Part shown: positions 56,749 to 64,000 of the stretch, one piece after another
Layout: every line of letters begins with the position of its first letter
How positions within the stretch are numbered: the first letter of the stretch is position 1
NCBI GenBank assembly: GCA_905181715.1
Contig: CAJIYT010000007.1
Coordinates: 1 to 64,000 of the forward strand
Reading direction: 5' to 3'
DNA: 64,000 nucleotides
From: an uncultured Candidatus Poseidoniales archaeon
Lineage (GTDB): Archaea > Thermoplasmatota > Poseidoniia > Poseidoniales > Poseidoniaceae
Translations under genes and position numbers: made by a program
The notes under the pieces: generated by a model
Told to the model about the DNA's origin: nothing
Databases searched by the model: none
Seen by the model: the letters and a program-made list of their open reading frames with translations, nothing else

Positions 56749-57429
56749 TTAGTGCCATGGTTCTGTTTCCATATATTTGTCTAAACCTTTCTTCTTCGGA
56801 GCCTGGAAATGCTTGTCCTCTGATAATTTGGGATCGAAGACTGTGCCTTCCTTTACCTCTTTCAGATGTCGTCGCTTTTTTATATCGATTCGCTGAACTA
56901 ATAGTCCAACACACATGAATAAAATCCAAAGCCACATCGGTTCGGGTCTCACGGGGTCTAGTTGACTGAGTGTAGCGCCATGATATAATTGAAAAGATGC
57001 TACTCCGAGACTTGCCCCGACAATTAAACTCGCTAGCAGCGGCATGGCTTTTCGCATATTCCACGTAAGGACAAAGGCTGTGACTGCCAATCCTGCTCCA
57101 AGCAGATTTGAATGATTCTGCTCGATTTCATATCCATGATCATTTAGAGCGAAAACCAGTGAACTGACTGCCATATAGACGCCTATCCCCGCTACTGAAC
57201 GCATCACTGCAGTAACTGCTGAATAGACTAATGCATAGCCAAGTATCGCTAGGGCAATTTTTACTTGCAATTCCCATTCGAGCAACGTAGGCATTACTCC
57301 AAATAATAAATCGGAGGCGATAAAACCGGCTATTGCTCCAATCAGTCCCCCGGCTATGGTTATCATACGATGTCCGCGGAAAAGAAGAACTGCACTCATT
57401 GCCGCAGGAATGAACCAGACCATCGCCAA
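56749..57429 (-). CDS. Polytopic membrane protein (TMEM198/DUF4203-like)
   Basis: 226 aa, multiple TM helices (MITIAGGLIGAIAGFIASDLLFGVMP). Confidence 0.55.
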   Translation of the reverse strand: MAMVWFIPAAMSAVLLFRGHRMITIAGGLIGAIAGFIASDLLFGVMPTLLEWELQVKIALAILGYALVYSAVTAVMRSVAGIGVYMAVSSLVFALNDHGYEIEQNHSNLLGAGLAVTAFVLTWNMRKAMPLLASLIVGASLGVASFQLYHGATLSQLDPVRPEPMWLWILFMCVGLLVQRIDIKKRRHLKEVKEGTVFDPKLSEDKHFQAPKKKGLDKYMETEPWH

Positions 57430-57520
57430 AGGGAATTGGTTGTGATATACAATGGTGCCGCTAGTGCAATGGCAAAATCAAACATTGAGCAGCCATACCA
57501 TCCTTTCGATAAAGTAGGGA

Positions 57521-58591
57521 CTAGCCACGTAAAGAACGAAGTTTTGCTGCTAAATCAGAACGATGAGAGTCATTGGTCGAAACATCGACTTCTTTACGGC
57601 GATCAAAAAGAGATTGTTGCCATATTACAAGGCTACCGTCTTCAAACCCAGCCGCCACACGGTCACCCTGTTGTGTAAGCGCCATCACTTGTGTCACCTC
57701 AGCTGAAGCAAGCAATTCTCCTTTTGCACAGCGTACCTCTAGCAAATCTGTTTGTCCTGTCTTTCGCCCCAGCCAATGGGTTTGGGAAAAACCGATTGCT
57801 TGGCCGGTTACCTTACCCCCTTGGCTTTGCCACAATTTTTCGCCATCGATGGTGATGACTTCAAGGGCTCCTTCATCGTCGGCAATTGAAACTATATTTT
57901 GATTGATTGACAGGGATACGATTGCATGTTCTCCTTTAGAAAGGTGTGAGCCATCATGCTTTGAAACAGTACCGTCTGCATGGCCGAATAGTAGTAATTC
58001 TGAATTATTCACGCCACAGGTCACTGGACTTTCAGTGCCAAGGGGTGTTGCCTTTTTATCGACTAACATACCGCATCTAGGACGTCCTAAACCCGCTCTA
58101 AGACCGTCTAAGGAAGCAATGGCCCAAGGTTTTTCATCCATTCTTTCAACCGATAATGATTCTCCATCAACAGTGAAGGTCCAAATTGCGCTTTCCATGA
58201 AATCGCCGTGCTCTATATCATAGACGCTCGAAGTTGCGATTATCTTTTCATCGTGAACGATTACTTGATCGGCAGAACCTTCTAATGCATGTGACCAAAT
58301 TATCGAGCCCTTCTCAACACAGGTGATCCTCAAACCAGCTGTTAAAAAAATCCGGTCGTTATCAATGGCAATAGAACTTATTCTCTCGCCGCAATCCGTT
58401 GCCCAAATCAAATCGCCATCTGGGGCCCATGACTTCAGTAAACCATCCCAGCCGCCAACGAGTAAAGAGCCGTCATCAGAAAGATGCAGGGCGCTTACAG
58501 ATTCGCCGTGATCACGAATCATCCATGCCGCGCCAAGAAGGTCCATACAGAGCCCTCGGATTGCAAATAGACATAAGCGCCGCGGTTTCAA
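57521..58591 (-). CDS. Beta-propeller (WD40/PQQ-like) protein
   Basis: Repeats: ALHLSDDGSLLVGGWDGLLKSWAPDGDLIWATDCG, VAAGFEDGSLVIWQQ. Confidence 0.75.
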   Translation of the reverse strand: MKPRRLCLFAIRGLCMDLLGAAWMIRDHGESVSALHLSDDGSLLVGGWDGLLKSWAPDGDLIWATDCGERISSIAIDNDRIFLTAGLRITCVEKGSIIWSHALEGSADQVIVHDEKIIATSSVYDIEHGDFMESAIWTFTVDGESLSVERMDEKPWAIASLDGLRAGLGRPRCGMLVDKKATPLGTESPVTCGVNNSELLLFGHADGTVSKHDGSHLSKGEHAIVSLSINQNIVSIADDEGALEVITIDGEKLWQSQGGKVTGQAIGFSQTHWLGRKTGQTDLLEVRCAKGELLASAEVTQVMALTQQGDRVAAGFEDGSLVIWQQSLFDRRKEVDVSTNDSHRSDLAAKLRSLRG

Positions 58592-59448
58592 GCATCTAAA
58601 GCAATCGAGTTGCGTGGTATTGCAAAAGTTAGAATGAATGCAAGAATACCAAAAATACAGGCGCTATAAAGATGGCCTTGGGTGAAAAATGCGAACACTG
58701 ATGCGGTACGCAATAATCCTCTCGATGAGTTTTTTATACCAATAATTGCAAAACCTCCGGCGATGAGTGATAGCCCCATGAATCCTAAACCAATCATGAC
58801 ATAGGTAATCCCTGCTGATGGGTCTATTACTGGGTGAGCCATCTGTTCTGGGGGATGTTCGACTTTACGAATGCAGGTTTTGGATTTGTCCTCACAAGAA
58901 AGTGCCTCATAGACCTCTGGATCTGGAAATTCCAACCGTAAAGAGGTATATCCTATTTGTTCAAAGAATGAGGGAGGGGAAAGAATTGCTCGGTTTTCGA
59001 AAATATCAGTATTGTTAGCGTCCATTCTCAAAACGCTTATTCTAACCAATCCTGGGTTAGCGTCCTCGAAACGAAACTCGCCCCTGCTGTTAGTAATCTG
59101 CCAAACACCTACCCAATTGCCATCTTCGTTTTCCATTGAAACATATACTTCTGCATCGGCTACAGGTTGGCCTTGGTCTAAGACTATTCCAGAAAATATA
59201 GCGGTGCCATCTGGAGCTGCTTGTGCCAATGAATAGATGAACTCATCAGGCCTTATTAGGCCAGACTCCGGTGTGAAATAATCAAACCCGTTTGCAAATC
59301 CGAGGACGGCAATAAATAATATCAACATTCCAGTCAGTCGAAGTGCTGAACCGCCATCGTCGCTCTTAACCACGAAGGATATTCCAGATGATGCGAAGAC
59401 ATATTCCTCTTCAGGCAATCCTTCGACGCCTTCGAGTAATTCGCTCAT
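58588..59448 (-). CDS. Membrane protein with carboxypeptidase regulatory-like domain
   Basis: IFSGIVLDQGQPVADAEVYVSMENEDGNWVGVWQITNSRGEFRFEDANPGLVRISV flanked by TM helices. Confidence 0.72.
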   Translation of the reverse strand: MSELLEGVEGLPEEEYVFASSGISFVVKSDDGGSALRLTGMLILFIAVLGFANGFDYFTPESGLIRPDEFIYSLAQAAPDGTAIFSGIVLDQGQPVADAEVYVSMENEDGNWVGVWQITNSRGEFRFEDANPGLVRISVLRMDANNTDIFENRAILSPPSFFEQIGYTSLRLEFPDPEVYEALSCEDKSKTCIRKVEHPPEQMAHPVIDPSAGITYVMIGLGFMGLSLIAGGFAIIGIKNSSRGLLRTASVFAFFTQGHLYSACIFGILAFILTFAIPRNSIALDA

Positions 59449-59468
59449 GGTAGAGGTTATGGCTCCTT

Positions 59469-60794
59469 CTACTTTAATCGAATGCGCCCCTTTCGTTGCG
59501 CGATTAACTTTGCTAGATCGCCGTCAGTGCAGCGGATGTGAATCTCTCTCTCGTCAATTTTCAGAACCTGCCCAATATTGTGAAGATCGGCGATAAGAGC
59601 AGGTACTGCTCTCCCGCCATCCGGCGGGGTTTCCGAAATGATCACTATTGAGGGAGAGCCAAATAGTTCCGAGAGAATTCGCTCTTCGAGAAGTTCTAAT
59701 CCCTCGCCAGAATGAGTGGAAATACAAATCGCCTCAGGAAGGCCGACGCTGATTACCAGTTCGCATGCTTGGCTTAGGTCATGAGCAATGTCGGATTTTG
59801 AAAGTACTGTCATTATGTCTAGTTCTGAATCTCCTCGATCCAAAACCTCTCGCCGAGTCGTTAACAATTTCCTTTCAAGTTCATCGATTGGGTCGGATGA
59901 ATCTGTAATAATCAATAATAGATCGCATTCCAATGATTCTGATAATGTCGATCTAAAAGCATCCAATAATTGAGAAGGTATTTCATCGATGAAACCAATC
60001 GTATCGGTAATCAATACCCTAGGACTAGCACGCATTCGTCCCAATGTTGTTTCAAGAGTCGAGAATAATTTATCTTCGACCAAGACCTCTTTACCAGATA
60101 GTGCCAAGAAAAGACTGGATTTTCCAGCATTGGTATACCCGGCTAAACCGAGTATTTTCGCCCCGGTTCGCACTCTTTGTCTGCGCCTTTCGGTTTGGGC
60201 TTTTACATGACGAGATTGACGTTTTCGTAGTGCGACCAACTCGCGATTAACAGTGGAAAGTACATCTTGTAATGCCTGGGCGCCTCCTCCCCCATATCCG
60301 GCTCGCTCTCCGCTTGTCTTCTTCGATGACAATTCCCTGAGAACTGTTCTATCTGCTTGTAATCTAGCGATTCTTACTTGTGTCCGCGCCTCCACGCTAT
60401 TGGCATGGTTCATGAATAGATTAAGCAATAATCTTACTCTATCCCAAACTTCTACGGTGATTATCTCACTGATTGCTACCAATTGTCTTGGTGTTGCATT
60501 GCAATGTAATACGACTATATCTACGCCATTCCACAAGTGGCCGGCATGGGTACTTTCCAATTCGTCTGCCACATCTTGTAATCTGCCTTTGCCAAAATAC
60601 CAACGCGGGTCGGCTCCGCCCGATTGATGAATACGTTCAACAGACGTAATTCCCATCGACAATAGTAACGCTTCAAGTTCGCTGGGGTCGCCATCGCGAT
60701 AGAGGATGATGGCTTTCCGTCCTTCGTGATCGGTTCTGCCTTCTCCAAGATCAACTCCCCCCGCGCCAGATAACGCCCGCGGTAAACCAACCAT
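59469..60794 (-). CDS. hflX: GTPase HflX
   Basis: WNGVDIVVLHCNATPRQLVAISEIITVEVWDRVRLLLNLFMNHANSVEARTQVRIARL; G1 GLAGYTNAGKSSLF; TDTIGFIDEIPSQLLDAFRSTL. Confidence 0.93.
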   Translation of the reverse strand: MVGLPRALSGAGGVDLGEGRTDHEGRKAIILYRDGDPSELEALLLSMGITSVERIHQSGGADPRWYFGKGRLQDVADELESTHAGHLWNGVDIVVLHCNATPRQLVAISEIITVEVWDRVRLLLNLFMNHANSVEARTQVRIARLQADRTVLRELSSKKTSGERAGYGGGGAQALQDVLSTVNRELVALRKRQSRHVKAQTERRRQRVRTGAKILGLAGYTNAGKSSLFLALSGKEVLVEDKLFSTLETTLGRMRASPRVLITDTIGFIDEIPSQLLDAFRSTLSESLECDLLLIITDSSDPIDELERKLLTTRREVLDRGDSELDIMTVLSKSDIAHDLSQACELVISVGLPEAICISTHSGEGLELLEERILSELFGSPSIVIISETPPDGGRAVPALIADLHNIGQVLKIDEREIHIRCTDGDLAKLIAQRKGRIRLK

Positions 60795-60803
60795 ACCCTT
60801 GGG

Positions 60804-61067
60804 TTGGCCAATGTGATGAAAGCCTATCTGTCATCTCCTGTTCCCCGGGGTATGGCCGATGAGCAGAAAGTAGTCCTCAATTGGCAAGGTTCAGAGATAG
60901 ATGCTAAGGCAATACTCTTAGCTCTACCACAAGATGTTGATGTTAGCAAAGGTGTCGAAGGAGAAGATGTGACATTGACAATAGTGGTGATTACCGATAC
61001 GCTCGGCGGACTAAGAGATCGTGTTGATCAAATTCTAGAATCGGTTGGGATGATAGAAGATCACTGA
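60804..61067 (+). CDS. Pcc1-like (KEOPS subunit) small protein
   Basis: 71-87 aa; pattern ending LTIVVITDTLGGLRDRVDQILESV resembles Pcc1; likely start ATG 60852. Confidence 0.5.
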   Translation: MANVMKAYLSSPVPRGMADEQKVVLNWQGSEIDAKAILLALPQDVDVSKGVEGEDVTLTIVVITDTLGGLRDRVDQILESVGMIEDH

Positions 61068-61837
61068 ATATCTAAAATCACAGGTGCATGGTCACTTATT
61101 TCTAACCCGCCCTGGCGCAATATAATACAATTAGTCAGGCTTTCTGTTGCCGCTTTATTGCCTAGCAAGTAATCGATTCTCCACCCTCTATCCTTTACTC
61201 GCGCTTGACCTCTATTCGACCACCAAGAGTAGGTTTTTACCCCATCTCCTGCTGCTTTACGGTACAAATCAGTCCAACCTTCAGATAATAATTCACTAAA
61301 CCATTCTCTCTCTTGGGGCAAAAAACCGCTAGTATTCTTATTTCCTTTTGCGTTCCAAATATCGTCCTCGGTGTGAGCGATATTCAAATCTCCTGCAAGT
61401 ATAACAGGCGTGTCATACTGCAAAAATGGCTTTACGAATTCTCGCCACTCATCCATCCAAGCTTCCTTGTACATCTGCCGTTCGATTTTGGCTGAACCGC
61501 TAGGGAGATATGTATTGACTAAAGTTACATTATCGTGTTTTGTAACCAATATTCTACCTTCAAGGTCCCCTGTGTCGATGAGAGAGGGTTTGCCCCTGCC
61601 GATTTCTTCCATCCCGATGCGAGAAAGTGTAGCAACACCAGAATAACCTTTCTTTTCAGCCGGATGCCAAATCATTTCGTATCCATCTGGCACCTGCCAA
61701 TCCTTTGGCAATTGTTCCGGAAGACACCTGATTTCTTGTAACAGCCACACGTCTGCATCAACAGATTGGAAGAATCTATCTATGCCTTTTCTGATCGCTG
61801 CACGGATGCCATTTACGTTCCATGTCACGATGCGCAT
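61061..61837 (-). CDS. xthA: Exodeoxyribonuclease III family nuclease
   Basis: MRIVTWNVNGIRAAIRKGIDRFFQSVDADVWLLQEIR; PVILAGDLNIAHTEDDIWN; GWRIDYLLGNK; ISDHAPVILDI. Start at ATG 61837. Confidence 0.94.
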   Translation of the reverse strand: MRIVTWNVNGIRAAIRKGIDRFFQSVDADVWLLQEIRCLPEQLPKDWQVPDGYEMIWHPAEKKGYSGVATLSRIGMEEIGRGKPSLIDTGDLEGRILVTKHDNVTLVNTYLPSGSAKIERQMYKEAWMDEWREFVKPFLQYDTPVILAGDLNIAHTEDDIWNAKGNKNTSGFLPQEREWFSELLSEGWTDLYRKAAGDGVKTYSWWSNRGQARVKDRGWRIDYLLGNKAATESLTNCIILRQGGLEISDHAPVILDIQ

Positions 61838-61862
61838 GGTGGGTGTACCAAGCCGCGGTCTT

Positions 61863-62750
61863 TCAGGCTCTCGCATCGCTGAGAAAGCCATCGTCGGAGA
61901 TAATGATGCTGTCATTTTTCCTCTGCACTACAATTTCCTCCCTCCAACCCGATGCTCTTTCATCAAGTAATGATTCGATTGCTGCGAGACCTCCGGTCAA
62001 TGCAATACAAGATAAATGACTGTAGCCTACTGAGCGTTTAGGGTGAATTGCTGCAAGATCGAGAATTGCTACGTCATCTTTCACAATGCCATGCAATCCC
62101 AACAGGGGTTTTGCCGAAAGTACGACATCATATGTCGCTACTTTTGTCCCATTAGCCTTAGGTCCCGTGCACATGATTACTTCGTCTGTTTCCACTTTAG
62201 TACCATCTTTTAGCAACACTCCGCCTGCTATTCTTTCGATGATTTTAGCTTTGGTTTGAATCGGAATTCCTGCTTCGTCGACGGCGGTTGCCAATCTACC
62301 AACCAATCCCGCCCAACCTCCCTGAGGGACCATTAAACGGCCATTTAGTAGCGCCTCTCTACGTTGTGGAATATTCAAACCCCATGATGAAAGAAGAGAG
62401 AGGGCTTTTTCACGCGCTTCATCTTCCCCTCTTTTTAATTTCAAGATGGATTTGATGTCGCCCGAAGGATAGAGCATTCCGGTTCCGATGATTTTTACTT
62501 TATGCGGTCGTAGAGGCATTAATGATAAACTCAAGCCGCCGACTTTTTTTACCAATTTATGGAGTTTGTCGTTTTTTTGAAGTAGGTGGGGTCCGTGCTC
62601 GAGTTGGAAGCCTTCGTTTGATTGTGAAGTTCCCCTCCCGCCAATCCTTTCTTTCGCCTCAAGAATAACCACTTGGTTTCCCGCAATGTGAGAGTGAATG
62701 GCTGTAGCGAGTCCGTGGAGACCCGCTCCAACGACCAATACCCTTGCCAT
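61863..62750 (-). CDS. FAD-dependent NAD(P)-binding oxidoreductase (phytoene desaturase/amine-oxidase-like)
   Basis: VLVVGAGLHGLATAIHSHIAGNQVVILEAKERIGGRGTSQ Rossmann/GG-doublet motif. Confidence 0.82.
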   Translation of the reverse strand: MARVLVVGAGLHGLATAIHSHIAGNQVVILEAKERIGGRGTSQSNEGFQLEHGPHLLQKNDKLHKLVKKVGGLSLSLMPLRPHKVKIIGTGMLYPSGDIKSILKLKRGEDEAREKALSLLSSWGLNIPQRREALLNGRLMVPQGGWAGLVGRLATAVDEAGIPIQTKAKIIERIAGGVLLKDGTKVETDEVIMCTGPKANGTKVATYDVVLSAKPLLGLHGIVKDDVAILDLAAIHPKRSVGYSHLSCIALTGGLAAIESLLDERASGWREEIVVQRKNDSIIISDDGFLSDARA

Positions 62751-62802
62751 AACCGAGCGAGAAGAGGGTCAGGCATAAGTCCGCGCACCACGCGCACGTT
62801 GT

Positions 62803-63747
62803 ATGGCGGCGGCTGATTCTCTCCCTCATGACCGTGGGTTCAAGTTGTGGTCTGCGGCTGAAGGGCCGAGTAGATTACTATTGGCTAGCATCGACCGCTG
62901 GACCAGTGCCGTTCTTGCAGACGATGGTATTGACATGCCGGTAATGAGTAACGATAAGCAGGTCACTGCACAGATTATCGCTCGCGAAAGTGGAGTCGTT
63001 TCTGGCACGGCAGCGGTTGATCATATGTTACATATCTGGGCAGGAAACCTATCGGTATCCTGGTCTTCAAACGACGGTCGGCAAATGAACGCGGGTGATG
63101 AGATTGCTCAAATCAAAGGACCAAGAGAAGCGGTTCTAATCATGGAAAGATCTATTTTGAATGTTCTGGGTTTCCTCTCAGGAATTACAACGGAAGCAAA
63201 GAAATGGTCAACTGTTGCTCCAAAACAAATCGCTTGTACAAGAAAAACCACATGGGGGCTATTGGATAAATGGGCTGTTTTCTTGGGTGGGGGCTTAACT
63301 CACAGGTTATCCAAAAATGATGCTTTAATGATAAAAGAAAATGATTTGGCTACTATTCATCCAGATCTTGATGCCAATTCTTCAAGGATTGCAAAATTTC
63401 TTGGAGAGGTTGATTTCCTACAATGTGGAGCCTTTTTAGAAATTGAAGTTCGTGCTGAAAAGGAAGCAATTGTTGCTGCATTCACATGGTCCGAACGACG
63501 AATGAAAGAAGATCTGCCCAAATTGGTAATCATGCTTGATAATTTTTCGCCAGAAAGATGCAAAACTGTCGTCGATGACTTGAATGAAATGGGGTTACGA
63601 GAACATGTTTGGGTTGAGGCAAGCGGGGGTATTACTCTCTCCAGCCTAGAGGAATGGCGACAGTGTGGAGTTGATGTCCTTTCAACAAGCGAGATAAATC
63701 GAGGAACGAAACCTCTTGATCTTTCAATGCTTATCATAGATAATTAG
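62803..63747 (+). CDS. nadC: Nicotinate-nucleotide pyrophosphorylase
   Basis: ARESGVVSGTAAVDHML; ERSILNVLGFLSGITTEAKKW; CTRKTTWGLLDKWAVFLGGGLTHRLSKNDALMIKEND; VEASGGITLSSLEEWRQCGVDVLST. Confidence 0.88.
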   Translation: MAAADSLPHDRGFKLWSAAEGPSRLLLASIDRWTSAVLADDGIDMPVMSNDKQVTAQIIARESGVVSGTAAVDHMLHIWAGNLSVSWSSNDGRQMNAGDEIAQIKGPREAVLIMERSILNVLGFLSGITTEAKKWSTVAPKQIACTRKTTWGLLDKWAVFLGGGLTHRLSKNDALMIKENDLATIHPDLDANSSRIAKFLGEVDFLQCGAFLEIEVRAEKEAIVAAFTWSERRMKEDLPKLVIMLDNFSPERCKTVVDDLNEMGLREHVWVEASGGITLSSLEEWRQCGVDVLSTSEINRGTKPLDLSMLIIDN

Positions 63748-63755
63748 GTGATCTA

Positions 63756-64000
63756 GTGAATGATATTGCAGCAGACCCAAGTCATCCGCGCTATAAATCA
63801 CTTCTACTTCGTCACCTTCTAGAACAGGCTGCTGAAAAGGGAATGTTAGCTGCAAGTGCTTTGATTGCCCATGGCAGAGGAGAGGCTTTTGATTACCTTC
63901 TCGGAGAGCAAACTACACCAAGCGCTCTTATTGCCACACAACAAGCTGCAGCACGCCTTATGTCGGCAAAGCGGCCAGTTATCAGCCTGAATGGTAACGT
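63756..64000 (+). CDS. 4-phosphopantoate--beta-alanine ligase (archaeal phosphopantothenate synthetase), 3'-truncated
   Basis: Translated from GTG 63756: VNDIAADPSHPRYKSLLLRHLLEQAAEKGMLAASALIAHGRGEAFDYLLGEQTTPSALIATQQAAARLMSAKRPVISLNGN; absent from the ORF track because it runs off the window. Confidence 0.85.
   Translation, partial: MNDIAADPSHPRYKSLLLRHLLEQAAEKGMLAASALIAHGRGEAFDYLLGEQTTPSALIATQQAAARLMSAKRPVISLNGN

Noticed and set aside
1-64000. Mobile element, prophage or classical defence island
   Set aside because: No transposase, integrase, terminase, restriction-modification, Cas or toxin-antitoxin genes recognised; no terminal inverted repeats found by eye.

Overview
This 64 kb window is a compact archaeal chromosome segment. 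It has an archaeal rps13-rps4-rps11-rpo3 cluster, the PolD large subunit, PriL, and archaeal-type CoA genes (pantoate kinase and phosphopantothenate synthetase). Large secreted proteins with Asp-rich thrombospondin-3-like repeats suggest a marine Thermoplasmatota / Poseidoniia-like (Marine Group II/III) origin; that assignment is inference. No rRNA, tRNA, CRISPR array, transposon or prophage was recognised. Most notable observations: (1) a Ni-SOD operon in which the S26-type SodX maturation protease is in one ORF with an archaellin-like protein, followed by a second archaellin-like protein carrying a PA14-like domain; (2) a class II fumarase with an N-terminal ribbon-helix-helix-like DNA-binding region; (3) an archaeal TPD-motif nuclease resembling human CDIN1/C15orf41; (4) a membrane-anchored protein with tandem cytoplasmic winged helices; (5) a bacterial-type LeuRS and an ATP-type PEPCK in an archaeal context; (6) a monothiol CGFS glutaredoxin/BolA gene pair; (7) convergent gene pairs that nearly always abut or overlap, four with exactly zero spacing. 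All calls come from reading the sequence and the supplied ORF translations; no database search was run.
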